The translations under genes were made by a program, and so were the position numbers. The notes beneath the pieces are model-generated. The model was not told the DNA's origin. It ran no database searches and saw only the letters and a program-made list of their open reading frames with translations. Of a DNA stretch of 64,000 nt, positions 40,103-50,365 are shown piece after piece. The stretch's first letter is position 1. The number at the start of each line of letters is the position of its first letter. Source of the DNA: Granulosicoccaceae bacterium (lineage in GTDB: Bacteria; Pseudomonadota; Gammaproteobacteria; Granulosicoccales; Granulosicoccaceae); NCBI GenBank assembly GCA_020629835.1, contig JAHDCO010000001.1, positions 147,968 through 211,967 of the forward strand, in the 5' to 3' direction.

Positions 40103-40136
40103 CCGAGCAGTTGGCGATCTATTGCCAACTGCTCGG
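40103..40136. terminator. 13-bp perfect hairpin CCGAGCAGTTGGC-N8-GCCAACTGCTCGG between the TAXI gene and the TRAP permease gene
   Basis: Direct reading; lies downstream of the TAXI gene on the minus strand. Confidence 0.7.
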
Positions 40137-40150
40137 GTAAACAACAAGAC

Positions 40151-41158
40151 TTACATCAAGCCAGCTTCTTTATAAAAGCGAGCTGCGCCGTCATGCAGTG
40201 GTACACCTAACGCCATCACGCCATCCAATGCCGTATCTGGCGTGATTTGTTTGCCTTTGGCATGTCCGTTGTCCAGCAACTTGCGTGTGTTGTCATTCCA
40301 CAGCGCCTTAGTGATGCCATAAACCAATTCTTCGTCTAAGTCTGAAGATACGATCAGTAGCGCTGAGACCGCTGGTGTTTTAGAGGCTTCATCAACACCT
40401 TCATACACACCGCCAGGAATCTCACTGGGAATGTACGCCGGGATGATCTCATTGATCTTGGCAAGATCTTCTTCGGTGAATGAATGCAGGTTCATACCTT
40501 TGGTAGAAGACAGTTGCACCATAGCAGCAACTGGCCAGCCGGCAGCGTAGAAGTAGGCGTCTAACTGACCATCAGCCAAACGTTCCGCAGACTGGCTGTT
40601 GTTGAGTTCAGCTTCATCCATGTTGTCACGCGTTACGCCCCAGGCTTCCAGCATTTGCAGCACCGCAACCTGAGTACCCGAACCCGCTTGCGCAATTCCG
40701 ACTCGCTTACCGGCAAGGTCTGCCAGGCTTTCAATTGACTCGCCTTTCGGCAGTACCAGGTGTAAGTCTTCTGGATACAGGTTGGCAACCACGCGCAGTT
40801 TTGGATGCGCTTTGCCTTCGAATTTACCTTCGCCCAGGTACATGCTGCGAGTTACGTCAGCGGCTGCAAGGCCCGCTTCTAACTCACCGTTCTGAACCGC
40901 GGCGTTATTGAAGACCGATGCGGTTGTGGATTGTGCAATCGCGATGAGACCGGGCACACCGCATTGGCCGCCTTCTTCACAAGGGCGTGACCCTGGAGGC
41001 GCGGAAATACCGTTGGCAATGGTGCCACCGATCGGAAAGTAGGTACCACCTGCACCGCCGGTGCCGATGCGGAAGAATGTGGGGGACTGTGCAATCGCGG
41101 CGCTGGACAACAGCAACGTGGCTGCCAGTGAGCCTGCGAGAATCGGATTAAATCTCAT
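40151..41158 (-). CDS. TAXI family TRAP transporter solute-binding protein
   Basis: FFRIGTGGAGGTYFPIGGTIANGIS; signal peptide. Confidence 0.9.
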   Translation of the reverse strand: MRFNPILAGSLAATLLLSSAAIAQSPTFFRIGTGGAGGTYFPIGGTIANGISAPPGSRPCEEGGQCGVPGLIAIAQSTTASVFNNAAVQNGELEAGLAAADVTRSMYLGEGKFEGKAHPKLRVVANLYPEDLHLVLPKGESIESLADLAGKRVGIAQAGSGTQVAVLQMLEAWGVTRDNMDEAELNNSQSAERLADGQLDAYFYAAGWPVAAMVQLSSTKGMNLHSFTEEDLAKINEIIPAYIPSEIPGGVYEGVDEASKTPAVSALLIVSSDLDEELVYGITKALWNDNTRKLLDNGHAKGKQITPDTALDGVMALGVPLHDGAARFYKEAGLM

Positions 41159-41205
41159 GGGGTTGGTTTCCTCTAGTGTGGGAGAACGCTTTCAGCATAC
41201 TGGAG

Positions 41206-41225
41206 AAATTTATTAAAATAAATTT
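41206..41225. promoter_or_regulatory. Inverted repeat AAATTTATT-AA-AATAAATTT between divergent TAXI and LysR genes
   Basis: Perfect 9-bp arms; followed by a 10-bp palindrome AAGATATCTT. Confidence 0.5.
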
Positions 41226-41261
41226 GAATATTTAAGATATTAATAAGATATCTTTATACAT

Positions 41262-42221
41262 ATGAAAATCACCATCGCCCAACTCGAAACCTTCTACGAG
41301 GTGATGCGCACGGGGTCGATGTCAGCGGCCGCCAGAAACCTCAACAAAACCCAGCCCGCCGTTAGCCTGACGTTGAAGGGTCTGGAGCAAACCATCGGCA
41401 TGCCACTGTTTGAGCGGGCAAACCGGAAACTCATACCAGTGCCCGAAGCGCAGTATTTGTTGTCTGAGGCCGAGGACGTGTTGGGGCGGGTGGCCCGTGT
41501 GCAACGAAACCTGGAAAGTTTTAGCGATGGGGAGCGAGGGCGGTTGCAGTTTGCTTCCATGCCGGGGCTCGCGACCGCTCTGGTGCCTGCGTTTATGGCG
41601 CAGTACACGCGCGACAAACCGCAGATTCAGGTGCGTTTACTCACTCGCAGTTCGGCGCAGCTAAAAGAGTTGGTATCCAGTCAACGCGTGGACATCGGTA
41701 CCGGGGACTATGTACCGGACGATGAAAAATCGGCCCGAACTTTCACGCGTATGATTTCCGGGCGGTGTTTTGTGGCGGTACATCGTTCGAATCAACTCGC
41801 CTCATTGAAAAAAATCACACCGCAACAATTGTGTGATCAGCGCTTGAGTACGCTCCTACCCGAGCATGGTTTTACAAAGAATCTCATGCGCTGCTTCGAA
41901 CGCGAAGCCACGCATTCACCTCGGGTGCTGCACACCAGTCAAACGATGCTGCCGCTGTTGCAGTTTGTGGGCAGTGCGCAATCCACAGCCGTGGTTGATC
42001 CGTTAACGCTGTCTTCCATTCGGCTGTTGAAGCTGTTTTCAGACGATATTGTGTTCAAACCCTTCACGGGGTCGGTGCGTTATGAATACGCCGTATTGAC
42101 CCCAAAATTTCGCCCGTCATCTGTGGTGACCAAAGAGGTAACCGTGAAGTGGGCGCAGTTTATTGTGACGCGGTTGCAGGAGCTCAATGCGGATCCCTTG
42201 CAGCACGAGTCGGTCACATAA
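41262..42221 (+). CDS. LysR family transcriptional regulator
   Basis: LETFYEVMRTGSMSAAARNLNKTQPAVSLTLKGLEQTIGMPLFER. Confidence 0.92.
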   Translation: MKITIAQLETFYEVMRTGSMSAAARNLNKTQPAVSLTLKGLEQTIGMPLFERANRKLIPVPEAQYLLSEAEDVLGRVARVQRNLESFSDGERGRLQFASMPGLATALVPAFMAQYTRDKPQIQVRLLTRSSAQLKELVSSQRVDIGTGDYVPDDEKSARTFTRMISGRCFVAVHRSNQLASLKKITPQQLCDQRLSTLLPEHGFTKNLMRCFEREATHSPRVLHTSQTMLPLLQFVGSAQSTAVVDPLTLSSIRLLKLFSDDIVFKPFTGSVRYEYAVLTPKFRPSSVVTKEVTVKWAQFIVTRLQELNADPLQHESVT

Positions 42222-42345
42222 GCAATCTACGCGTGTCGCAGTTAGTGAAGTCTTGCCGTTGTCTATGTCTTGCCAGCGGGGGTGACATCACTACAATCGG
42301 GTTTTGAGGATTTCCCGCCTCAGTGGCCTGCTGTAGGAACCGCGT

Positions 42346-43785
42346 ATGAGCAATGCAAATGATATCGCGCTAGATCGCATCGTTGAAAGTCCAGGGAGTA
42401 CCGAAAGCAGCGCGCTAAGCGATGCCGTAATGGATGCTCAGGGTGATGCCTCTTATCGTACGGGTCGTAAAATTGATCCATCGAAAGGTGCGCTTTTGGG
42501 TGATGGCACACCGAACGAAAATGATCGAGTGGAAATCGGGCCAACCACCCTGGCATTCTCCGAGTGGGCAAAGGCCAGCCTAACCTTACCGAACTTACCC
42601 GCCATGCGCGAGTACCGTTGGACGCGCCTGGTACAGCATATTGTTGAGCGGGACTTAGGCGGTTTGTTGCTATTTGATCCGTTGAACATACGGTACGCAA
42701 CCGATAGCACCAACATGCAATTGTGGAACACGCATAACCCGTTTCGCGCCGTGATGGTGTGCGCCGATGGTTATATGGTTATTTGGGATTATAAAAACTC
42801 TCCGTTTTTATCTGAGTTTAATCCGTTGGTGAAAGAACAGCGCGCCGGTGCTGACTTATTCTATTTTGACCGTGGCGATAAAATTAACGACGCGGCAAAA
42901 CGCTTTACACAAGAAGTCGCCGATTTAGTTCAGCAGCACGGTGGTAATAACAAACGACTGGCTGTTGACAAGATTATGTTGCACGGGCTTCGCGCGTTAG
43001 AAGCGCAACGGTTTACCGTTATCCCGGGCGAAGAACTCACAGAAAAAGCTCGTTCGATTAAAGGCCCCGATGAAATTCTAGCCATGCGGTGTGCATCGCA
43101 CGCGTGTGAAACTGCGGTTGCCCAAATGGAACACTTTGCTCGTACTGAAGTACCCAAAGGCGGCGTCAGTGAAAACGATGTGTGGGCCGTATTGCATGCA
43201 GAGAATGTGCGTCGTGGGGGTGAATGGATTGAGACGCGACTGTTATCGTCCGGCCCGCGTACTAACCCCTGGTTTCAGGAATGTGGCCCGCGTGAAATTC
43301 AGAACAATGAAATCATCAGTTTTGATACCGATTTAGTGGGAAGCTATGGCATCTGTGTAGACATAAGCCGCAGTTGGTGGGTGGGTGATGAAGCGCCGCC
43401 TGCCGACATGGTGTATGCCATGCAACATGGCTATGAACACATTCGCTATAACACCAGCTTGTTAAAACCTGGTGTTAGCCTGGAAGACTTGCCGCACCAA
43501 TGTCATAAATTGGATGCTCAGTATCAAAAGCCTAAATACGGCTGCCTGATGCATGGGGTAGGTTTGTGTGATGAGTGGCCGTTGGTGGCGTACCCGGACC
43601 AACAGGTCCCCGGGGCCTTTGACTATGAATTGAAGCCCGGTATGGTGTTATGTGTAGAAGCCCTGGTAAGCCCAGAGGGCGGCGACTTTTCGATTAAGCT
43701 CGAAGATCAAGTGTTGATCACGGAAGACGGACACGAAAACTTAACGCAGTATCCGTTTGATGAACGTTTGATGGGAGTGAGTTAA
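42346..43785 (+). CDS. dddP: DddP-type dimethylsulfoniopropionate (DMSP) lyase, M24 peptidase fold
   Basis: Near full-length resemblance to remembered Roseobacter DddP: RKIDPSKGALLGDGTPNENDRVEIGPT, LLLFDPLNIRYATDSTNMQLWNTHNPFRAV, SFDTDLVGSYGICVDISRSWWVGD, KYGCLMHGVGLCDEWPLVAYPD, FSIKLEDQVLITEDG. Confidence 0.88.
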   Translation: MSNANDIALDRIVESPGSTESSALSDAVMDAQGDASYRTGRKIDPSKGALLGDGTPNENDRVEIGPTTLAFSEWAKASLTLPNLPAMREYRWTRLVQHIVERDLGGLLLFDPLNIRYATDSTNMQLWNTHNPFRAVMVCADGYMVIWDYKNSPFLSEFNPLVKEQRAGADLFYFDRGDKINDAAKRFTQEVADLVQQHGGNNKRLAVDKIMLHGLRALEAQRFTVIPGEELTEKARSIKGPDEILAMRCASHACETAVAQMEHFARTEVPKGGVSENDVWAVLHAENVRRGGEWIETRLLSSGPRTNPWFQECGPREIQNNEIISFDTDLVGSYGICVDISRSWWVGDEAPPADMVYAMQHGYEHIRYNTSLLKPGVSLEDLPHQCHKLDAQYQKPKYGCLMHGVGLCDEWPLVAYPDQQVPGAFDYELKPGMVLCVEALVSPEGGDFSIKLEDQVLITEDGHENLTQYPFDERLMGVS

Positions 43786-43830
43786 CACTGCGATCGCACT
43801 GCGTCCGCACTATGTTTCATTGGACAGTAA

Positions 43831-44778
43831 ATGCGTATTCTAAATTGGCAGCAAATCGAGGCTGCCATCAACTTGCCAATGATGGCTGAAGCGGTTGAAG
43901 AAGCCTATCGCTTAGCGAGTGCAGGCAAAGTGACGCTTCCACCGGTTGGGCACATCGCGTTTCCTGCTTTGTCGGCCGATTGCCATATCAAGTATGGCCA
44001 CATCGAAGGCCAGGACAATTTTGTTATTAAGGTAGCAACTGGTTTTCCCAACAACGCACAACGCAATGAACCTACTGGCAATGGTGTGGTGCTTGTTTTA
44101 TCAGCACTTACGGGTGAAGTACGTGCGTGCTTACAAGATGAGATGCTGCTAACGGACGTACGAACGGGTTTGGGCGGTGCAATCGCAACCCGGTTACTGG
44201 CACGACGTGACGCCCAAACCTGTTTACTGCTAGGTACCGGCTCGCAGCTTAGATGGCAGATAGAAGCGCATCGTCAGTTGGTGCCGCAAATTAAAAGATT
44301 TATCGTGTGGGGGCGCAATGCAGAACGCGCTGATCAGGCTATTAAGACGTTGTCTTACTCCGATGATGTAGAGCGAACCGAAAATCTACAACATGCTGTT
44401 CAACAGGCGGATATCATCATAACGGCAACCGGTGCAACCCAGCCCCTTATAGATTCTGATTGGGTAAAGCCGGGTACGCAAATTACGGCTATCGGTGCGG
44501 ATGCTCCTGGAAAACAAGAGCTGGATACCGAGTTGGTCGCTAGAGCCGATTGCGTGGTTGTGGATCGCGTTGCGCAATGTGTTGATCATGGTGAAGTGAG
44601 CCATGCGGTGAAATCAAAACGTCTTGACCCAAGCCGCTTACTGGAGATGGGAGCAGTGCTTGAGTCGCCCACGTTAGGTCGTAAAGATGATCAACAGATC
44701 ACAGTCGCTGACCTGACGGGCATTGCGGCACAAGATATCGCGATTGCCAACGCCGTGCTGCATATCGTGAAAGCATAA
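43831..44778 (+). CDS. Ornithine cyclodeaminase/mu-crystallin family protein
   Basis: LTDVRTGLGGAIATRLLARRDAQTCLLLGTGSQ; GADAPGKQELD. Confidence 0.87.
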   Translation: MRILNWQQIEAAINLPMMAEAVEEAYRLASAGKVTLPPVGHIAFPALSADCHIKYGHIEGQDNFVIKVATGFPNNAQRNEPTGNGVVLVLSALTGEVRACLQDEMLLTDVRTGLGGAIATRLLARRDAQTCLLLGTGSQLRWQIEAHRQLVPQIKRFIVWGRNAERADQAIKTLSYSDDVERTENLQHAVQQADIIITATGATQPLIDSDWVKPGTQITAIGADAPGKQELDTELVARADCVVVDRVAQCVDHGEVSHAVKSKRLDPSRLLEMGAVLESPTLGRKDDQQITVADLTGIAAQDIAIANAVLHIVKA

Positions 44779-44896
44779 GTTGGGTCGTGTTTTTTATCCT
44801 CACGCACGCATAGACTAGTCGCACGGTTTGTCATGGCCTTAATTAAAGATCATGATCAAGCGAATAATTATTGGTTAACTGGTGTAGAAGTCCGTT

Positions 44897-45463
44897 ATGA
44901 CGGAGAAACCTGACGATATTTTGATGCACATTCCTGAGCGCCTTAAAGAGGCCAGGAATAAGCGAGGCCTTTCGCTAGAGGCGGTGGCGAATCTTAGTGG
45001 GGTTTCCCGATCGATGGTTAGCCAGGTTGAACGCGGTGAGAGCAGCCCAACCATATCCACCCTGTGGAACTTAACTCAGGCATTACAAGTGGACTTCGCT
45101 GGCCTGCTCGAAGGTACTCAGGCAGGCGAGCAAATTGATGTTATCCGGAGCAATGACTTACCGGCCTTTGACAATCTGGGACAGGGGTGCCGCATCTACA
45201 TTTTGTCTCCGCCGGAAGAGGCGGGTGGCCATGAGGTCTACGATATCCATTTTGATAACGACGGCGCTCTCAGCAGCCAACCCCACGCCCGCGGTGCTCG
45301 CGAGCAACTCACTGTGTTGTCTGGCTCGGTCGAACTCACTTCGGGTTCGGCTTGCGAAACGCTGAACCAAGGGGATACAGCCCGTTATGCCGCCGACGTC
45401 CCGCACGCCATCTCCACCAGTCAGGGCCCTGCGCGCGTCTTTCTGATTGTGGCAGGCGCCTAG
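44897..45463 (+). CDS. XRE family regulator with C-terminal cupin domain
   Basis: LKEARNKRGLSLEAVANLSGVSRSMVSQVERGESSPT; C-terminal HARGAREQLTVLSGSVEL. Confidence 0.9.
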   Translation: MTEKPDDILMHIPERLKEARNKRGLSLEAVANLSGVSRSMVSQVERGESSPTISTLWNLTQALQVDFAGLLEGTQAGEQIDVIRSNDLPAFDNLGQGCRIYILSPPEEAGGHEVYDIHFDNDGALSSQPHARGAREQLTVLSGSVELTSGSACETLNQGDTARYAADVPHAISTSQGPARVFLIVAGA

Positions 45464-45519
45464 CCTTTAGCCTCGCCGACCTCCGCTGTTCCGTGATGGT
45501 GGATTAAGTTTCCAGATTG

Positions 45520-45557
45520 TATCCACTATAACGGATATAAATCTACTATAATGGATT
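45520..45557. promoter_or_regulatory. Two tandem dyads TATCCACTATAACGGATA and AATCTACTATAATGGATT upstream of kbl
   Basis: Direct reading; shared ATCYACTATAAYGGAT core; TATAAT-like sequence inside. Confidence 0.6.
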
Positions 45558-45578
45558 TTCTTGCAACGGAGAGCGTCC

Positions 45579-46763
45579 ATGCCAGCGGATTTTTTGTCAC
45601 ATGTCACCCAGACCCTTAAACAGATCGAAGTGGATGGGCTGTACAAACGCGAACGTCAGATTACCTCGCCGCAGGGTGGCGTGATTGATGTTGGCGAACG
45701 ACAAGTTATCAATCTGTGTGCAAACAATTACCTGGGACTGGCTGATCATCCGGCCCTGATTGACGCGGCCACGCGCTCTATGCGCGATAAGGGGTTGGGG
45801 ATGGCCTCGGTGCGTTTTATCTGCGGCACGCAGGATCTGCATCGAACGTTAGAACAACGGCTGGCACAGTTTCTAAACAAGGATGATGCGATTTTATTTG
45901 CAGCGTGTTTCGATGCCAACGGCGGCTTATTTGAACCTTTGCTCGGGCCGGAAGATGCGATTGTTTCTGACGCGCTGAATCATGCGTCAATCATTGATGG
46001 AGTGAGGTTGTGTAAAGCCAAACGTTATCGTTACGCCAACAATGACATGGCAGAACTCAGAGCCTCCTTAGCGCAAGCGAGAAATGACGGTGCCAGGCAC
46101 ATCATGATTGCCACCGATGGAGTGTTCTCCATGGATGGTCACCTAGCGAACCTGCCAGAGATAACGCAACTGGCTAAAACATTCGATGCGGTCGTCATGG
46201 TGGATGACTGCCATGCCACCGGCTTTATGGGGCCGAATGGGGCGGGTACGCCAGATCATTTTGGTGTAGACGTTGACATCCTAACGGGCACGTTGGGTAA
46301 GGCTCTGGGTGGCAGTATTGGAGGGTATATCGCAGGTGCTCAGCCGGTTATCGATTTACTGCGTCAACGCGCACGGCCTTATTTGTTTTCGAATTCATTG
46401 CCACCTGCCATCGTAGCGGCGGGGCTTGAAGCATTACAACTTGTGGAAGCAGGGGAAGAGTCACGTAATCGATTGTTTGAGAACGCACGCTACTGGCGAG
46501 ACGGATTACAGCACCTCGGTTTTACCCTAGTACCGGGTGAACATCCCATTATTCCGGTGATGTTGGGTGAGGCCACCTTGGCACAGGCGATGGCAAGCCT
46601 ACTGTTTGAAGAAGGCGTGTACGTGTCTGGGTTTTTCTATCCCGTGGTGCCACGTGGGCAGGCAAGAATTCGTACGCAGATGAATGCAGCGCTAACGCAA
46701 GATCAACTGGACCGAGCGTTAATGGCCTTTCGTAAGGTTGGCAAAGCGTTAGGTGTTATTTGA
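45579..46763 (+). CDS. kbl: Glycine C-acetyltransferase (2-amino-3-ketobutyrate CoA ligase)
   Basis: [38 protein letters not shown]; followed by tdh. Confidence 0.92.
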   Translation: MPADFLSHVTQTLKQIEVDGLYKRERQITSPQGGVIDVGERQVINLCANNYLGLADHPALIDAATRSMRDKGLGMASVRFICGTQDLHRTLEQRLAQFLNKDDAILFAACFDANGGLFEPLLGPEDAIVSDALNHASIIDGVRLCKAKRYRYANNDMAELRASLAQARNDGARHIMIATDGVFSMDGHLANLPEITQLAKTFDAVVMVDDCHATGFMGPNGAGTPDHFGVDVDILTGTLGKALGGSIGGYIAGAQPVIDLLRQRARPYLFSNSLPPAIVAAGLEALQLVEAGEESRNRLFENARYWRDGLQHLGFTLVPGEHPIIPVMLGEATLAQAMASLLFEEGVYVSGFFYPVVPRGQARIRTQMNAALTQDQLDRALMAFRKVGKALGVI

Positions 46764-46764
46764 T

Positions 46765-47814
46765 ATGGACGTCACAACGATGAAAGCTCTGGAAAAAAGT
46801 AAACCCGAAGCGGGACTGTGGATGGTGACTGCACCCATCCCAACCATTGGGGTTAACGACGTACTGATAAAAATCAAAAAGACTGCGATTTGCGGTACCG
46901 ACATACACATTTGGAATTGGGACGACTGGGCATCCCACACCATTCCTTATCCGATGATTACCGGGCATGAGTTCGTGGGTGAGATAGTGGAAGTAGGGCA
47001 GGGTGTCACCGGTTTGGAAATCGGTCAGCGTTGTTCTGGTGAGGGTCACTTGATTGGTAAGGAAAGTCGTCAAAGCCGAGCAGGCAAGTTTCATCTTGAC
47101 CCGGGCACTCGCGGTATTGGTGTGAATGAACAAGGTGCATTTGCTGAGTACTTAAAGATGCCCGCGTTCAATGTCATACCACTACCGGATGATGTGCCTG
47201 ATGATTTAGGCGTGATACTGGATCCATTGGGTAATGCCGTACATACCGCGTTAAGTTTTGACTTGTTGGGCGAAGACGTATTGATTACCGGGGCAGGCCC
47301 CATTGGCATTATGGCCGCCGCCGTAGCCCGTCATGCGGGTGCACGGAATGTTGTGATCACCGATGTCAATACCGATCGGTTGGAACTTGCCAAACAAGTC
47401 GAACCGACCGTTACCACCGTTGATGTATCCAACACCGATTTAAACGATGTTATGGCAGAACTCGGTTTAAAGGAAGGGTTCGATGTAGGCCTGGAAATGT
47501 CAGGTAATCAGCAGGCGTTAGATCAAATGGTGGACGCTCTGGTGATGGGCGGCAAGATAGCGTTGCTTGGCATACCGCCCGGGAAGTCTCCTGTGGACTG
47601 GTCCCGTATTGTATTTAAGGCCATCACCATTAAAGGCGTGTACGGCCGTGAAATGTTTGAGACCTGGTACAAGATGATTGCCATGTTACAAAACGGCCTG
47701 GATGTTAGCCGGGTCATCACGCATGAATTTTCGGTTAACGACTTTGCCAAAGGTTTTGAGGTAATGAAGTCCGGGCAGTCAGGCAAAGTTGTGCTGAACT
47801 GGGCTGAAGCGTAA
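46765..47814 (+). CDS. tdh: L-threonine 3-dehydrogenase
   Basis: [34 protein letters not shown]. Confidence 0.93.
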   Translation: MDVTTMKALEKSKPEAGLWMVTAPIPTIGVNDVLIKIKKTAICGTDIHIWNWDDWASHTIPYPMITGHEFVGEIVEVGQGVTGLEIGQRCSGEGHLIGKESRQSRAGKFHLDPGTRGIGVNEQGAFAEYLKMPAFNVIPLPDDVPDDLGVILDPLGNAVHTALSFDLLGEDVLITGAGPIGIMAAAVARHAGARNVVITDVNTDRLELAKQVEPTVTTVDVSNTDLNDVMAELGLKEGFDVGLEMSGNQQALDQMVDALVMGGKIALLGIPPGKSPVDWSRIVFKAITIKGVYGREMFETWYKMIAMLQNGLDVSRVITHEFSVNDFAKGFEVMKSGQSGKVVLNWAEA

Positions 47815-47834
47815 ATCGCCTCAATGCATCCAAG

Positions 47835-47879
47835 CCGACAACGCACTGAGCTTTAATGAGCTAAGGCAGTGCGTGTCGG
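47835..47879. terminator. Hairpin CCGACA(A)CGCACTG ... CAGTGCGTGTCGG between convergent tdh and SRPBCC gene
   Basis: 13-bp stem with one bulged A. Confidence 0.65.
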
Positions 47880-47941
47880 TTGTCAGTTGTTTTCAGTTAA
47901 GGTCTTATTCAGTGGGCAATGGGTTAGTTACCCATTGAGAA

Positions 47942-48457
47942 TTACCCCGTCACAGTGGGTAAGTAAGCAGTAAGTTGTGCCATTCCCGCTCCCCAACCTT
48001 TTTCGTGATCTGCACGAGTGCTTTCGAACGCTTCGATTTCTTCGGGTGTTGGGTTTCTGGGTTCCCAATAAAACGTTAGCTTGGTTTTGTTCTCAGATAC
48101 AGCCTCGAACTCAAGCGTCGCCAGCATATCTTTCGGCCAATTAGGAATGTGTGGCGCGGGGAGAATATCGCCATTTTCGTTAGACATGTATTGCAGAAAG
48201 ACGAGCTTATCTGGCCGTTGAACTTGTTCGTATTTCGTGAATAGCCACATCTCATGCCCGTTCGGCATGGTTATCTTATGCAATGACGAGCCGTTGTTTT
48301 TAATGTCTGCCGATACAAACTCGCAGGTGCAACCGGGCATTGGAAACATCCAGTTGTTTAAGTGTTCTACCTGCGTCCACGCGTCAAACACCAGGTCCCT
48401 GGGCGCATCAAACTCTCGAACGATGATTGAAGGTTCTACCTTAGCTTTGCTCATCAC
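47942..48457 (-). CDS. SRPBCC/AHSA1 domain protein
   Basis: VREFDAPRDLVFDAWTQVEHLNNWMFP; TFYWEPRNPT. Confidence 0.85.
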   Translation of the reverse strand: MMSKAKVEPSIIVREFDAPRDLVFDAWTQVEHLNNWMFPMPGCTCEFVSADIKNNGSSLHKITMPNGHEMWLFTKYEQVQRPDKLVFLQYMSNENGDILPAPHIPNWPKDMLATLEFEAVSENKTKLTFYWEPRNPTPEEIEAFESTRADHEKGWGAGMAQLTAYLPTVTG

Positions 48458-48788
48458 TGTCTCTTTCTTGAAGGTTATTTAAGTAGGCGTCTAGCTGGTC
48501 CATAGAACCACCCCAGAACTTTTCAAACTGATGCATCCACTCCTGAATAGGACGCAGCTCCTCGGGTTGAATTCGATACAGGCGAAAGCGGCCTTGCCGT
48601 CGCTCAGTAACGATACGGACTTGTTTTAAAACGCTGAGATGTTTGGACACCACAGGCTGTGGCCATTTCACAACGTCCACCAGCTCATTGACCGACATTT
48701 CTTTCAGAACCAGTTGCTCGATCAGCACGCGCCGCTTCGGTTCGCCAATCGCGCTGAATACGTCGTGTGTGGTTTTGAGTCTCGCCAT
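48441..48788 (-). CDS. ArsR family transcriptional regulator
   Basis: MSVNELVDVVKWPQPVVSKHLSVLKQVRIVTERRQGRFRLYRI. Confidence 0.88.
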   Translation of the reverse strand: MARLKTTHDVFSAIGEPKRRVLIEQLVLKEMSVNELVDVVKWPQPVVSKHLSVLKQVRIVTERRQGRFRLYRIQPEELRPIQEWMHQFEKFWGGSMDQLDAYLNNLQERDSDEQS

Positions 48789-49002
48789 ATCAATATATTC
48801 TCATATAGGCATATAAAATGTCAACGCCCTTAGCTTGAAATGCACGCGCAGCTGAATCGAACAGAAGGGGTGTGTTGTACGCCGAATTACATATGTCTAC
48901 TAAAACGCATGAGTAAAAGCCGTTGTTGGCAATTCGCATTTGTCATGGAATCGTAGTAATTGCGCATTAGTATCTGCCGTTAAGCCAACCGGAGAATTCG
49001 CC

Positions 49003-50247
49003 ATGTTGTTGTATCCGTTTCTCGCTGTGCTATTACTTACGACCTCTGCCGTAGCTACCAGTTACGCTGCGGAGCTGGGCCCACGACCATTTTTTCTGAT
49101 TGATGAATTGGAAGACGGGCCCTTAAAAGAAAAACTTCAATCGTGCAGCGCTGGGCCATATGAAACGAGTGATTTCTCCATTGGTCATCGCGGAGCACCC
49201 ATGCAGTTTCCCGAACATACCGAAGAGTCCTACCGAGCCGCCGCGCGCATGGGTGCCGGCATTCTTGAATGCGATGTAACGTTTACCAACGATCGCGAAT
49301 TGGTGTGCCGACATTCGCAATGTGATTTACACGCCACCACGAATATTCTTGCCATTCCTGAGTTAGCTGCCAAATGCAGCGTACCGTTCAAGCCGGCCGT
49401 GTTTGACGATGATGGCGCATTAGTGTCGAAAGCTGAAGCGCAATGTTGTACGTCAGATATTTCACTCGCTGAGTTTCGGCAACTGAAAGGCAAGATGGAT
49501 GGGGCAAACCAAGAAGCCTTAACCGTAGATGAGTACTTAAAAGGAACCGCAGATTGGCGAACCGACTTATACGCAAGCACTGGTACCTTAATGACACACG
49601 CGGAAAGCATCGAGCTGTTTAAGTCATTGGGTGCGGGTATGACAACAGAGCTTAAATCTCCCGCCGTGAGCATGCCATTTGATGGCGACTACACCCAGCA
49701 AGACTACGCGCAGCAATTGATCAATGAGTACAAAGCCGCCGGCGTTCCAGCCGGTCACGTATGGCCTCAGTCGTTCAACATTGAAGACGTACAGTACTGG
49801 ATAAACAACGAACCCGAATTCGGTGAGCAAGCCGTGTACTTGGATGGGCGATATTCGGATCCAAGCTTTGATCATACCGATCCTTCCACATACCAGCCCA
49901 CCATGCAGGAATTGGTTGATATGGGAGTAGAAGTGCTAGCGCCGCCCACGTGGATGCTGGTGGCCTCAGAAGCGGGAAGCATCGTTCCATCCGTATACGC
50001 CGAAGAAGCCAAAGCCGCGGGTTTACAACTTATAACGTGGACCCTCGAACGCTCCGGTAACCTGACGAACGGTGGCGGTTGGTATTACCAGACCATTCGA
50101 GATGTAACGAATACCGAAGGCGATGTGCTGAACTTATTGGATGTATTGGCCAAAGACGTTGGTGTGATTGGTGTATTCACTGACTGGCCTGCGACTGTTA
50201 CTCACTACGCTAACTGCATGGGGATTGGGTTGAGGGGTGATGAGTAA
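49003..50247 (+). CDS. Glycerophosphodiester phosphodiesterase family protein, secreted
   Basis: [46 protein letters not shown]; signal peptide at ATG 49003. Confidence 0.88.
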   Translation: MLLYPFLAVLLLTTSAVATSYAAELGPRPFFLIDELEDGPLKEKLQSCSAGPYETSDFSIGHRGAPMQFPEHTEESYRAAARMGAGILECDVTFTNDRELVCRHSQCDLHATTNILAIPELAAKCSVPFKPAVFDDDGALVSKAEAQCCTSDISLAEFRQLKGKMDGANQEALTVDEYLKGTADWRTDLYASTGTLMTHAESIELFKSLGAGMTTELKSPAVSMPFDGDYTQQDYAQQLINEYKAAGVPAGHVWPQSFNIEDVQYWINNEPEFGEQAVYLDGRYSDPSFDHTDPSTYQPTMQELVDMGVEVLAPPTWMLVASEAGSIVPSVYAEEAKAAGLQLITWTLERSGNLTNGGGWYYQTIRDVTNTEGDVLNLLDVLAKDVGVIGVFTDWPATVTHYANCMGIGLRGDE

Positions 50248-50307
50248 TCGGTGCTAGGTTTCACTGGTCAGACATCACTAAATCCTAAGGTAAATACGTC
50301 TGGTTTT

Positions 50308-50365
50308 ATAAATCTAGCATGTTTGAATATGTCTCGATAAATCTAGCATGTTCGAATATGTCTTG
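50308..50365. repeat. Tandem duplication, 29-bp unit x2 (ATAAATCTAGCATGTTYGAATATGTCTYG), overlapping the 3' end of the NERD gene
   Basis: Direct reading; partial third ATAAAT follows. Confidence 0.85.
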
